A program made the translations under genes and the position numbers. A DNA stretch of 64,000 nucleotides from Aplectana chamaeleonis (lineage: Eukaryota; Nematoda; Chromadorea; Rhabditida; Cosmocercidae), in the NCBI GenBank assembly GCA_029168955.1, contig JAPDOI010000157.1, positions 620,001-684,000 of the forward strand, in the 5' to 3' direction. Of the stretch, positions 34,331-45,634 are shown in pieces. A model generated the notes under the pieces. The model was not told the DNA's origin. It ran no database searches and saw nothing but the letters and a program-made list of their open reading frames with translations. Every line of letters begins with the position of its first letter. The stretch's first letter is position 1.

Positions 34331-34641
34331 GTATTTTTAGTGGTTATTGTCATATTTGCAATTTACGATTTACGGTTTACGATTTACGGTGGTTTCAACG
34401 TAATTACGTTTTACGATTTACGAAATTTGAAATTTCATTTACGCACACCCCTGATGCCGATGATGTGGAGTGGGCTCGTCCACCATCAAAAAAAAAAAAA
34501 CAAGAACGTTCAGGCTTCAAATTTGGCCCAAAACAGTGGTTTTTCGCGATTTTTTCCTATAGGTTCTACTACTCGAAACCCAGAAAAGGGTTTAGAGAGA
34601 AAAAGACGACAAGCATACTTGATCGCGACCACTGCCTTTAA

Positions 34642-35115
34642 AGGCACAGTCCAAGCTCAGGGACGAAATCTGAGATTTCCATATAAATGTGAAGTAGACC
34701 CACTTCATATAACACCTGCCAAGTGCGAGCTCTCGATTTTCCGAATAAGCAAGATATAGGAGGAAGCCACCCTGGGGCGACCACATCGGGAGGCCACTTT
34801 GGCACGCCTCTTTTACGACCTTTCGAGCTGATTAGTGGCGAGATGACCGGTGATTATTGATCGGTATGCCCGTTCTTCCCTTCATTCTTTGCCTCTCTCT
34901 CTCTTTATTCAGGTCGGCTCGCATACATCGGGTTGAAATGACGGAAGTTACAGGCCTCAGACAACTCGTCCAGTATGCTTCCGCAGCTCAATTTTTGATG
35001 GGCCATAACTCCGTATCCAGAGGCTTTTGTACGATTCCACAGACATCGTTGGAATCAGCGTGGGACTGTTTTCAAGATAGGCAGAAGAATAGGTGACCAA
35101 TTCTGAGGTTGGACT
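34642..35115 (+). mobile_element. TTAA MITE, family B, right end clipped
   Basis: It starts AGGCACAGTCCAAGC directly after the TTAA shared with the family C element. It ends '...gaggttggac' before TTAA 35116-35119: the expected TGTGCCT terminus is missing. The loss is at the junction with the next element. Confidence 0.75.
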
Positions 35116-35119
35116 TTAA

Positions 35120-35613
35120 AGGCAGAGGACACCCAGAAAAATATTTTCTAGGTTTTCTCCTTATCTTGGAGAGGGTCACACTCTGATCACGATGGTATTT
35201 CTAAAATCGTCCAAGCCCCCCCCCCCCCTACGAACGGAGATACGGCTCCTTGAAAACGTGTATGTAGTTTGAGGGCGAAAATTTGGTGAAAGAGTTGTCT
35301 CAGGCCTGTATTTCTCTTGAGTCGCAGTCGCGGCACGAGAGCAAAGTAGTATGAGGAGCCAGATTGGAAAGGGAGTGAAGAACGACGACTCGGTTGAAAA
35401 TCATCAATCCATCTAGCCGCTATTGCGATCGAAAATCAGAAAGGGGGCCGGGCCTGTGGTGGTGGCTGGAGGGGGTCGGGCCCGTGGTGGTCGCTTATAT
35501 TTCGCTTATTTGGAGGAATTGATATCTCGCATTTGGTACGTGTTATACAGGAGAGGTCTTCTACACAATTACACGAAAATCTCAAAATTCGTATCTGAGG
35601 GTGTACTGTGCCT
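35120..35613. mobile_element. TTAA MITE, family B-related
   Basis: Starts AGGCAGAGGACACCC and ends GGTGTACTGTGCCT, followed by CTAA (mutated TTAA). It has 'caggcctgta' and 'agagttgtct' core blocks in reverse order relative to its left neighbour. A poly-C run lies at about 35218-35228. Confidence 0.6.
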
Positions 35614-37580
35614 CTAAGGGGTTTCGCTACTCAATAAACTCGAAACGCCAGCCGCATCCGTGGCCGAGTGCGAACACCTAAAAGCGGCGGAATGCGGTTC
35701 TCCGGAAAGCGGAATCGTGATTGTGGCAATTCCGGGCCTCCCAAAAGATGAAACCCCGCCGATTTTCGTCAAATCAACGACTACGTGCTATTTTCAGCTC
35801 AACAATGTTATACAGAGGATTATATTCAGAAATGCATAGAAAAAGGAAAGCAACCGCTTACATTGAGAGTAATGCCTCCATACAACGCTGGCAGTGCAGA
35901 CACACTATGGGGTGGTGAGCGGAGGAAGTTCGCGGTTAACAATTCACCACGCAAAATATAATGAATAACCTCTCTCCGCCCGGGCACTGCCAGTGACAAA
36001 TACTTCCGCCTCACTTCGAGCAGTAAGTACGGTTCAGTGAAGCATTTTAGATCACAGTAGCGCATAAGCATGTGTGTCCAATTACCAGAAGGCGGCTGCT
36101 TGGAATTGGGATTCAATGAAGAAATTTTGAAAATAAATTTAGAATCTTTTTCTTGGACAAAAAGCTCGAGTCTCAGTCTATAAACGAGATGAAGGACAGG
36201 AAAAAAACTGAAAATGCTCAGTTTCAGCCCAGGCGATAGCAAGAGTGATGGGAGCGAAATAAAGCATGTTCTGAAATGAAAGAGAAATGTCCAGAAATCG
36301 CCCGATGTTCGCAGTCTTTTCGCCCGTAAGTCTTCTCTCAGACGAAAATCTGGATGATAGGTGAAGCGTGAGAGGGAAAGGCAGATGCAATGCGCCATGG
36401 CCACTTGTCGTCGAGCCCAAATAGCATTGCCTAGTACCGAATTGAATTTGCAGCAAGAGTCGAGTAATCAAAACCTTTTACTGCGTCCCTCTCCACTCCC
36501 GCATGAGAATAGAACTTCACCAAGGCTTCGCACGCACAATGGACGCATGCATGTATACATAATATGCGTGTATGGAAGAATGCCGCATACGTAAAGCTCT
36601 CCTTTTCGAAATTCCTCATCACCTCCGAGTAAAAAGTCAGTGTCAACCTGAAATAGTGCTACCTTAATGCTTCCGGAAGATTCCTAAAGTAATTGTTTCC
36701 TCCATTAAGGAGGCTCGGTCTTTAAAACGCAGAATTTACAAACGACTCAAGCTCAGCTAGTGGTAGATTTTTTTTTAAATTTCTACCTTGGAATATATCC
36801 GATTTTCTGAAAACGATTATATGTGAAGAACATGAGAGAGAAGTTCAAAAAAATCTCAGCTCAAAATCGAGGGAAACGTATTAAAGCCACTACCCGCTAT
36901 GATTTGTTGTTGTCGAGTCCCTACTATTAATACCTTATTTGCATCGCAAATGTTGCTACCGCAACGAAAAAAAAAACTACTTTATTCTCTACTCCTGCTC
37001 AAAATATGAAATACAATTTTTAGAGTTTTTTTCAGAGGTCGTTAGACATCGCTATTGCAAAATGAGGAAACATCTAATCAGTGCCCGCCTATACAATACC
37101 GCTCAAAACATGTGTCCCAAAACGCGTCGGCGACGCGAAAGGGCGTCGGAAACGTCGTTTTGGTTCAGAGTGAATGATTTTGGAATCTGAAAACACCGTT
37201 CGATTCGTCTCGTCGCGCTGATTCAAAAAATAGCTTTGAGAAAAAATGAAGCTTTGACCTTGTTATGACCTACTTTCTCAGAAAGAAGCTAAAATCTTCC
37301 AAAGAAGATATTTTTGACATTTTAAAACGTCAATGCATTTGTATGGTCATGCGGATTTCAAAAATTTATGCATACTCAAGATCAGTCCAATTTTTGACCG
37401 ACTTTCAGCTTTTTCAAATTCAATGAATTCAAACTTTTTTGAATGCGGTTAATTTGAAAATGTTGTAGACTGTTGGAAGTCACCTGAGAATCTAAGTATT
37501 TGAGATTTTCTAGTGGCTCAAAGGCATGGCCCCTGTCATATGTAGTTGGACGATAGTCCGTACTCAGGTAAAACTTCATA
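35614..37580. other. Long stretch without a supported gene
   Basis: The longest frame is on the minus strand, 36404-35826 (192 codons). It shows no domain, no clear hydrophobic or repeat pattern of a family, and no flanking splice signals that I could support. The rest is AT-rich, non-repetitive sequence. Host introns or diverged repeats are possible. Confidence 0.35.
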
Positions 37581-37765
37581 GTTGTCTAGAATATGTCGAG
37601 AAGTTGTCGAGAATCGAGAATCGAGAAGCTGTTCAGAATGTGGTGAGAAGTTGTCGAGAATTCTGGAGAAGTTGTTCAGAATCCTGGAAGCTTTGTCAAG
37701 AATTTAGGAGAATGGAATAGTTGTTTAGAATTTGGTGAGAATTCTGGGCAACTTTCCCCCAAAAT
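37580..37765 (+). repeat. Degenerate 'gagaagttgtc' minisatellite
   Basis: Irregular copies of 'gagaagttgtcgagaat' with a spacing of roughly 20-25 bp. The same motif forms a second cluster at 45635-45835. Confidence 0.65.
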
Positions 37766-38317
37766 GAGAACGCGTCAAAAAGTTGAGAATTCAGAACACA
37801 TCGAAATTGAGTCGGCTGCTTATCGACTATAATTTGATTAACCAAGTTCTCGAATATCAACATTTTATGAGAATTTTTATGTTTTCGAAATCTGAAATAT
37901 CTGTTGTATTTGGAAGATTGTATTTTCAAGTAACTAAATTTCAGAAGTTCTCGCGATTCCAAGTACTGAACTTTCTTTTAATGATCCGTAACTGGAACAA
38001 TAGGATTTTAGATATTATTCAAAAAGATGTTCCAGAAAATTTTAAATTAAGTTGAGAATTAAGAATACTACGTCCAACAGTGATTCAGTTCTGGCCTAAA
38101 TATGAACCTCTTAACCTTGCAATAATTCTTTGGCATTGTATTGGTGTATATTATCTTATCCCAGGTGATTTCCTCATTCATTGCCTGGATAGGTGTGATC
38201 CCATTGGGGCTCTGCTGACCCGTTACCGTTGACGAGGCGTTCGCTACCTGTAGAGAATCCGCCCACGATTAGCTACTCGAACCTCATAGAGGGTATGAAA
38301 CGGCAAAATTCACCTGA
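37766..38317. other. No gene recognised
   Basis: A small plus-strand frame (37783-38055) has no recognisable domain. Nothing further can be supported. Confidence 0.35.
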
Positions 38318-38527
38318 GGCCGGATTCATCAACGATAAAACTGTGGTTTTAGGGTATAATTTACTCCGCGGGGTAAATTTTTGCGATTCATCAAAAAATA
38401 AACCCCAAATTTCGGGGTATATATGGTAGTATCCGATACATACATTTGGGGTTTATTTTGGGGTATGGAGTGGAGTTAATTAAACTCGGGGTATAAATTA
38501 CCCCAAATTTCGTTGATGAATCCGGCC
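38318..38527. mobile_element. Palindromic MITE, 210 bp
   Basis: The ends are GGCCGGATTCATCAACGA and its complement. Inside, 'ggggtaaattt' and 'accccaaattt' motifs pair with each other. It would fold into a single hairpin. Target duplication unclear. Confidence 0.75.
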
Positions 38528-38534
38528 CCTGGTT

Positions 38535-38625
38535 CCTACGCTAGCGCGGAGCGGAGGGCAGACGGAGGCTGAGGCGTCGCGAACGCCGATGATGTGAATT
38601 ACGACGTTTTATAGAGGGTACGCCC
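38535..38625 (+). repeat. Fragment of repeat found in the long-arm TIR element
   Basis: 'gcggagcggagg', 'cagacggaggct' and 'gttttatagagggta' match about 9135-9232, within the left arm of the 7982-11739 element. Confidence 0.6.
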
Positions 38626-38919
38626 TACTATACCAGCTTTTGTAAGTATCGCTTATTCGTTTTTTTTTAACCATAAATTCATTAAGGAATTTCGATTTTG
38701 GTTTTTTTTTCGAACATAGATTCATTCGAGCAATTCAGTTACTCGTTTTATTATATTTTCCTTTCATTCGAGAGACTAAATCAATCATCCCCAAAATATT
38801 GTATTATTTCAAGTTTTCAACTTTTTTCCTTTTCTTTTTTGAGTATTATGTTCATTAGGAAAACATAAAGATTTGACTTTTCGAATTTTAGGCCAATTTC
38901 GGAAGACTACATTTGACTA

Positions 38920-39720
38920 ATCGTGTGAAAGTGTTTAAGGCGGTAAACGCATCTGCAAAAACGACTTGTATTGTTGGTATCTCTTGAGCCTCCATAAACA
39001 AGCTTAAAACGGTAGTTTTTTGTACTTTATATACTTTCCAAAACGAGCAGCCATCTTTCGAAAATCTGGGAACAGGCCTCATAATCGTGTCTAGCGTCCA
39101 AAATAGCCCCCTGGACAAAGTTTGGCTGAAAGTAGTTTCCCAACTTTGCGCAGGCTGATAGCGCTTTGGACTTGTACGAATTGATTTTGACCGTTTCTTC
39201 TAGCCATTTTGGGGTTCTGAAAGCGTTTGAATTTCTTTCCAGATTTTACTCAAACCTTCCTCATGGGGGACATTTGGTGTGCTTTTATTGAGCTTTGTCT
39301 CTCGATTTTCCCAGGTTTTCGACGAAATTCTTTCAAAGCCTCCAAATGGGGGAAAAATTGATGGCAAAACGAGACTTTTGACGATTTCCGGAGCGCTACG
39401 ATAGAAATGGCTCGAAATGTTTCCCTAGGGGTTTTTTGGAGTGCTAAACACGAATCTGAAGTTCGTTTATAGATTTTCGACAGCTCACGGTAGATTACGG
39501 TGGGTACACGGTATTTCGGTCAAAGTCTCAGATTTGACTCAAAAACTCTACGCGGGGTTTTTTTCGGGGTTCTGAAAATGAGTTCAATGTCCATTTGTTA
39601 ATTTTCGAAATGCTTATGTAGGCTTTGCCCCCCCCCCCCAAATGACATTGTACATACCGTAACCTACAGTAAACCTGAGAATTTCGGAAACTGGACCCTA
39701 AATTTTCAGCTCCCTAATTA
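38920..39720 (+). repeat. Repeat R, copy 2, uninterrupted
   Basis: Aligns with the pieces of copy 1 and lacks both insertions present there. A related fragment in reverse lies at 43230-43310, on the far side of the foldback element. No protein recognised. Confidence 0.7.
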
Positions 39721-39939
39721 AACTCTGAATACGAGTATTGAGCCAAATCCGAGAGTTTTTTTAAACACCCAAAAAATGCCCGATGGGTATGTACCTTTGC
39801 ATTTTCGCGAAGCATGAAAAACGCTTCTAAATTCTTGACACATGTACTCAGACAATGGGGTGGGCCAACCGCGGACATGTTCCGTACTGACCGAGTACAT
39901 GTTGCGTACCGACAGCGGGATGGGCGACGTTTGGAACGC

Positions 39940-40725
39940 AATTTGCACGCGGTCGCCACGCAAATTAGCGCGGTCGTTACGCACCGTCACGCGGCCAGTA
40001 CGGAATACCACGCGGTTAGTACGCATTGCCGCGCGGTCGGTACGCCTTGCCACGTGGTTGGTACTAACTGCCACGCGGTTAGTACGCAGTGACCCGCGAT
40101 CAGTACACATTGTCACGCGATCAGTACGCATTGCCTTGCGGTTGGTACGCAATGAGACGCGGTCGATACAAACTGCCACGGCGGTCGGAACGTCTCGCCA
40201 CGCGGTCAGTACGCATTGCCACGCGGTCGATACATACTGCCACAGCGGTCGATTCATACTGCCACGCGGTCGGTACGTATTGTCGCACGGTCCGTACGCA
40301 CAGCCACGCGGTTAGTACGTATCGCCGCGCGGTCGGTACGCATTGCCACGCGGTTGGTACGTCTTCCCACGCTGTCGGTTCTCATTGTCACGGGGTCAGT
40401 ACACAACACCACGCAATCAGTACGCATTAACACGCGGTCGATACATACTGCCACGCGGTCGGTACGCACTGACACGCGATTAGCACGCTTCGCCGCGCAA
40501 TCGATACGTCTTTCCACGCGGTCGGTACACATTGTCACGCGGTCAGTATACAATGCCACGCAATCACTACGCATTGCCACGTGGTCGATACATACTGCCG
40601 CGCGGTCGGTACGAACGCTTTCCAAATTCTAAAAGCGGTCGGCACGCATCTACACGCGTTCGTTACGCATTGCCTCGCGGTAGGAACGGCATTAGTACGC
40701 GGTCGGCATAAATGTCGCACACAGG
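39940..40725 (+). repeat. 21-bp minisatellite, left arm
   Basis: About 35 units of the type 'cacgcggtcggtacgcattgc'. Because 21 is divisible by 3, frames stay open on both strands and translate as 7-residue repeats rich in Arg, Val and Thr. This is best read as a by-product of the unit, not a protein. Confidence 0.9.
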
Positions 40726-41069
40726 ATTGGCCACTGTTAATACGCATTCACACGTGGTATGCCCGATTTTATCGCTCGCTCAGTCCGAAACTTTTTTTAG
40801 AGATCCGACTGCTGTCAGTACGCATGCATGCGCTTCAGGCATATATTGCTTCCAACGAAATGACACTGTTTCAGAACGCATTATTACCCACCTGCATGGT
40901 TCGTAAACAAAAAGGTTTTTATCGTGAAAGTGTATATATGGCCCCATTAAATTGGATCTAAGCAAAAGGTGGAGGTTGGGGCGGAGATGAGGTTTGGGGT
41001 AATGCACAAACAAGTTGAATCAGCTCAGCACGGCTGGCTTTCCAACCGCGAATCACGAGGTTTTTTCAA

Positions 41070-41530
41070 AGGCAGCATACACGTGTTTAAATGTTGTTGA
41101 GAGAACAACGAAAAGAGAATGGTAGGACCGATTACAACTCCTATGCATTCTGGAGCGTCAAAATCGACCTGCAACTCCGCTACACGAGTGAGAAGTTGAT
41201 CTCGCCCTGTATTTCTCCGCCACCTGTATTTACCGTCCTCCTCCAAAACGGGGGTACTGGGCTATTCCCACCGTCGCCGATGTACGTGGATCACTTATTG
41301 TACTTAATGTAGCACTCACAAACGTCGATGATGATGGGAATGGCCCACCACACCTGTTCTAGAGGAGGATGCAAATATGTGGGGCGGAGAAATACAGGGC
41401 GGGGCCAGGTTCTGACTCGTGTAGTGGCATTGTTTCCTTGTTGACGCTTAAAAATGCGTAGGCGTTATAATCTGGGCCATACCTATTTTCGTAGTTAACT
41501 CCAACAAATTTGCGAGCGTTTATGCTGCCT
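41070..41530. mobile_element. TTAA MITE, palindromic family D
   Basis: 461 bp, the same length as 1924-2384, with ends AGGCAGCATACACGTGT and GAGCGTTTATGCTGCCT. The flanks are TCAA (41066-41069, mutated) and TTAA (41531-41534). It lies 19 bp from the mariner copy at 41550. Confidence 0.8.
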
Positions 41531-41549
41531 TTAACCAAGAAAATCTATT

Positions 41550-42473
41550 GGGTTGATGCATAATTTTGAAGTTTTTATTAACGCGTTTTTCTTCAATGAA
41601 ATCTGGCGTTTCGTCTTCAATATTTATATAAAAATAATCCTCAATATTCACTTAAAAAATGCGTATGGAAAATTACACACACACTCGCCATACTATGCTC
41701 TACCATTAAGAGAAAGGATACACCGCAGCACAGCCATTTCGCGATCTCAACGAACTTTTTGGGGGAAGAACAATTAGTGATAACGCAGCACGGAAGTGGT
41801 TTACTCGCTTTAAATCAGGTGACACTAGTTTGGAGGATAACGAATGAAGAGGTCGGCCATCGGATTTTGATGATCAAGCACTTCAGACAGCCGTGGAATA
41901 GGACGAAAGCCTGACAACGCGAACGCTGGCTGAAGAGTTTAATTCAATCAATCAGCGATCGTTGGACGCCTGAAGAATCTTGGAAAGGTATGATAATTGA
42001 CTATATGGGCGCCACACGAACTCTCCGACAACAACAAAGCTGAACGCTATCGAATTTCCACCGATTTGCTGCAGCGAAACCAACAAACACCATTCTAACG
42101 CCACTTCACAAGTTGGGCGCCGTGTAATTGAATCCATCGCCAATAATGTAAGGGATCTGCTCCCAGATTCGCCGTACACACCGACAGAAGCACCAACGGA
42201 CTATCATGTCAATCGCTCTTTGAAAAACTGGCAAACAAACAAAGTCTACGACGACTTGGATGACTTGGTGGCTGATGTCAAGGCGTTGATTGCCTCCAAG
42301 ATAAGTGACCTCTTCGCACGTGGAATGATCCGAATGCCAAGCAAAGCAGTTCTTGGAGTTAACGGTGACTATGCTCTCGTATGATCATTTAAACATGTTT
42401 TGATTGCATGTTGTCATTGTTTTTGTTGAATAAAAATATTTTTAAAAAACGTTCCATAATTGTGCATCAACCC
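41550..42473 (+). mobile_element. Mariner-type element, internally deleted
   Basis: The ends GGGTTGATGCATAATTTTG and, on the complement, GGGTTGATGCACAATTATG define 924 bp. It is a different family from copies A and B. TA flanks are not clear on the right. Confidence 0.75.
41755..42384 (+). pseudogene. Mariner-family transposase, deleted
   Basis: Readable pieces in order are 'KWFTRFKSGDTSLED', 'GRPSDFDDQALQTAVE' and 'LTTRTLAEEFN' (helix-turn-helix and linker), then a jump to 'DYHVNRSLKNW', 'LDDLVADVKALIASK' and 'VNGDYA' (C-terminus). The stretch that should hold the first two catalytic Asp residues is missing, at about 42085-42170. In-frame TGA and TAG codons occur near 41846 and 41900. The copy cannot encode an active enzyme but could still be moved in trans by its ends. 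Confidence 0.85.
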
Positions 42474-42534
42474 TTTTTTTTTGACTAAAATTGTAGACTA
42501 AATGCGCAAAAGCTAGGGATTTCATTGTTAACTG

Positions 42535-43200
42535 AGCACGTGCACTTGCTTATGTACAACTCTCACGAGTTCACCTGCGTACTGACCGCGCAGACTGACA
42601 AACCGACCACACCCACCAGTTTGCTTGCGTACTGAACGCGGGCAATTGCGTACTGAACCCGCATACTTGCGTACCGATCGCGCAGACTGGCAAACCGACC
42701 ACACCCTACAGTCTGCTTGCGTGCTGAACGAGGTCGATTGGGTACTGACCGCGCAGGGTCGAAAATCAATCTCTTTGACCAGTTTCCCTGCGTCCTCATC
42801 GCGGACGATTGCGTACTGAACGCGAGAAATTGCGTAGCGACCGCGCAAACTGAGAGAACGACCTCAACGACCAGTTTTCGTGCGGGCTGAACGCGGACGG
42901 TTGCGTACAGAACACGAGCACTTGCGTACTGATTGCGTGTGCTCACGTACTGACCGCAGCGAAGAGTCATATTCCGTACTGACCGCGCGCAAAGATGAAT
43001 GCTCGCGGTCAGTACGTCTCTATGGAATTCCGCGAGCGGTTGGTACGCAGCACAGGCGTACCGACCGCGTGCACTATTTCGTTTGCGCGGTCAGTACGCA
43101 AATGCGCGCGTTTAGCACGAAATGCATTTTTTGCCCGCGGTCAGTACGATAGTGACACGCGGTCGATACGAAACGCGATTTTTCGCCCGCGGTCGGTCCA
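42535..43200 (-). repeat. 21-bp minisatellite, right arm
   Basis: Units such as 'gcgtactgaccgcgcagactg' are the reverse complement of the left-arm unit. From about 43000 to 43195 the orientation flips back to 'gcggtcagtacg', so this arm contains an internal inversion. Confidence 0.85.
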
Positions 43201-43319
43201 CCCCATTGTCTGAGTAGCTTGGGGGCGAAATTCTGCGCAGTTTTACTATTGAGGCCCAAAAGAGACTAGCAATACTAGTCGTCTTCGCAGATGCGTTTAC
43301 CACTAAAACCACATCCCTT

Positions 43320-43830
43320 TTTAGTCGGATTTAGTCATTGATTCGGAAATTTGAGAGGGTCCTATCCAAAAAATTCATTCAATTTGAGATTCCCATTCGG
43401 GAATTTCAAAAGGTATTCTTGCTTATATAATTAGCGTAGGTCTGAACGAGGAAAGTCGAATACTATGTGAGAACGGTCATACCTTGAATGGTTGAATAGC
43501 ATGCGCATGAATACCCGAGTCCTTGATACCAACGAGTTTTAAGCCTGAAACTATAGGTAACAGTGGGTATAATACCAGTCACCTGCCTTAACCCACCGGA
43601 AAGTTCCGAAAAATAGAAGTTGATATTATATTAGTATTCAGCGGCCTGAATGCCCACCTGGTCGAAGTTCGGACGAGGAATGGACAAAAAAAACGAGAAC
43701 TAAATGATGCTAAAGGGGGAATCCGTTTCACATGGTTAGAGAGGTCTGACGCAGAAATCACCTAAACCTTGTCCAGAAGGGTTATTTAAAACGCTCGTCA
43801 ATTCTCGTCCTAAAACGCGCATCCGATTGG
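43320..43830. other. No gene recognised
   Basis: The 43435-43490 part ('agcgtaggtctgaacg') resembles 53990-54050, so a further dispersed repeat is present. Nothing coding was recognised. Confidence 0.35.
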
Positions 43831-44000
43831 GCAAGGGAAGTGTACGACGCATTCTTGAGGCAAAATTCAGATGTCAACATCGACGCCGGTTCAATTGCAC
43901 AAGCTTGAGATACCTGAACCCCGGTCAACCTCTGGAGGCTCCGCCCATCCGCAGGCGGCTCCTGGGACTTCATGCTCATCGATAAGCATGGTAAGCCTTC
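43831..44000 (+). repeat. SL1-like repeat, copy 4
   Basis: The 22-nt segment 43888-43909 matches SL1 at 18 positions. Like the other copies, it is preceded by a 'tacgacgcattcttgag' block (43845) and followed by a 'ctggaggctccgccc' block also seen beside copy 3. Short 'aagcatggtaagcc' repeats follow at 43985-44060. Confidence 0.6.
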
Positions 44001-44059
44001 ATGCTCCTTGCAAGGCATGGTAAGCCTTCACTTTCCTCGACAGGCATGGTAGGCCATCA

Positions 44060-45085
44060 TAATTCTGGCGCTACAAATGTCCTTAATGTTCAATATTATG
44101 GAGAAAATGTGGTGAATTTGAAGGCGATATCCGCGTCAAGCGTGCTATTACGGCGTGATAAGCGACAAAAGCCCTTTGATCTGAGCTTTACGCGATACAT
44201 TTTTACCACCGAGATGATAATAGCGCGACGATTTCAGACTTCAACTTCACCTGTACATGAATTTCAAGTCATCTTGTTTTTTGTTGTTTTGGCAGAGCAT
44301 TCAGAATAGTATGTGTTGGGCTTATACAAAATCTTCGAAGGCCAGACGATGTTCATGCCAGTGTTCTCAACTTCTTTGACAAGCCTGATACAACGCTATC
44401 GATCCTGGATGGATCGCAGGGTTGGTTGGTTTTTGGGCATGGATCGAACACTCAGTCGTGTACGGCAACAACAGCGCCTACTGCCGCTGCGCTGCAGGTG
44501 CCTGAGTAACCTTCAACAAATTGAATACGTCAACGAGTCCTTCTTAGGATTGAATTCCAAATCAGGACATCCTTCTAGGACGCAAGACGGGAGGATTATA
44601 AGTGAAATCAGCAAATTCCGGGCATCTATAACGTGCTTCTCCAAAACGAGTATTTAGTACTAGTGTAAATGCTTGATGAATTTAATCAATAGACTAGGAA
44701 AGTACATTTGAAGTACTAGGAAAATACATAGCAACGTAAAAAATGTAGCTCAAGTAGGGAAATGGTAGACTTGGCATCAGCCTCGCGAGAATTGCCTTTC
44801 GCTACGAGTTTGTTCTAACATATCGGTAGGGAGAATCTTTAAAACGGTTCTACATCATACTCATCAACCAGCTCGCCCCGATGAAACGCATCTTATCCTC
44901 CATGGCTTGTAACTGTGGAAGTACGCATAGGCTTCTTGTCACAAACGTCATAATCCTCGCAACTCACTGCGACTTATCATTAGAAGAACATCTGTAACTG
45001 ATTTTTCTGATTTGTTTCTGGTTTTGGCCAATTTTACAGAAAACAGAAAGGCCAAAATGGCCAAAAAACAAAAATCAGAAAATTC
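44060..45085. other. No gene recognised
   Basis: Plus-strand frames at 44001-44309 and 44313-44657 have no recognisable domain. No splice pattern supports joining them. Confidence 0.3.
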
Positions 45086-45088
45086 CCC

Positions 45089-45157
45089 GCACCCCTGAAA
45101 CCGAACCCTCATCGCCATCCTAACACTGTCCCTCCTTACCCACTGCGCCACCGATGC
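45089..45157 (-). ncRNA. tRNA-like SINE head or tRNA pseudogene
   Basis: On the minus strand the A box reads TGGCGCAGTGG, a full match to TRGCNNAGYGG, and the B box reads GGTTCGGTTTC. The spacing is tRNA-like and the ends GCATC and GGTGC can pair. The B box and anticodon region are degraded, so it is not a functional tRNA. A relative lies at 54172-54244, which suggests a SINE family. Confidence 0.6.
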
Positions 45158-45159
45158 TA

Positions 45160-45630
45160 ATAGCTTGCTTGCTAGGGTCTTTGTAGACTAGGAGAAGTGC
45201 GATGACCGACAAACCTTCCGATCTCCTAGCTCCTTCAGATATATGACTCGTGGCTGGTCACCTATACTACTTTACGGTGCCAGGCAGGAACATTCCCACA
45301 TGCTATTAGATTTCCTCGGTACAGACCTACGCTTTTTATACTTCCCTTGTTAGCCAAATAATTTTCTCAGCCAATGCCTTTAATCCGGAAACAGCTGTTT
45401 TTCTGGAGGCTTAAAAATAAGAAAATAATTACTGCTGCCGATCAGTGTTCACAAATTTATTGAAAAAATTACGCTTTTGATTCATTTTGGTCCTATAGAT
45501 GTAGTGAAATATTTCCTTTCGGGAGCATACCGTTTCTTTAGATACACATGTACTTATATTTTTTCTTATTTACTTATTTTATTTTAAATAATTTCCCAAT
45601 TAAAATGAGAAGGATTCTCGAGAGGAAACA
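45160..45630. other. No gene recognised
   Basis: Non-coding sequence with a reverse 'cttcccttgttag' segment also seen at 6430 and 53983. Nothing else supported. Confidence 0.35.
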
Positions 45631-45634
45631 TCAG

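Larger units (their letters stand above)
28027..34453. mobile_element. hAT-type element, 6.4 kb, non-autonomous
   Basis: The ends are CAGGGTTGTGCGTAA and, on the complement of the right end, CAGGGGTGTGCGTAA. An 8-bp duplication ATGCCGAT flanks it (28019-28026 and 34454-34461). Both subterminal regions carry repeated 'tacgatttacg' motifs, as expected of hAT transposase binding sites. No hAT transposase motif was found. The length is inflated by a foldback element (28333-32781) and a TTAA MITE (32969-33442). The remaining parts, 28027-28332 and about 33450-34330, hold only short frames of unknown meaning. Confidence 0.8.
27649..34637 (+). mobile_element. TTAA MITE, family C, split by hAT-type element
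   Basis: The left part 27649-28026 starts AGGCAGTGGTCACGAT and the right part 34454-34637 ends GATCGCGACCACTGCCT. TTAA lies at 27645-27648 and 34638-34641. Without the insertion it would be about 554 bp, like the intact copy 60431-60977. That copy reads 'atcgatgccgatgatgtgg' straight through the insertion point. Confidence 0.85.
39845..43215. mobile_element. 3.4-kb foldback element with 21-bp minisatellite arms
   Basis: The ends TACTCAGACAATGGGGTGG and CCACCCCATTGTCTGAGTA are a perfect inverted pair. Both lead inward to 21-bp repeat arrays in opposite orientation. The middle (40740-42530) holds a TTAA MITE and a deleted mariner. The TACTCAGACAAT start is shared by the smaller foldback at 47952-48855. 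No transposase was seen. Confidence 0.75.

Noticed and set aside
35826..36404. 192-codon minus-strand frame
   Set aside because: No domain, no repeat pattern and no splice or start evidence; kept only as part of an unassigned stretch.
39718..40632. Long open frames with 7-residue Arg/Val/Thr repeats
   Set aside because: They are open on both strands because the 21-bp unit is a multiple of three and lacks stops; no start context or non-repeat domain supports a protein.
43888..43909. Functional SL RNA gene at copy 4
   Set aside because: The core ATTACCC is changed to ATTGCAC and the donor GT is ATAC, so even if the repeat is SL-derived this copy is unlikely to work.
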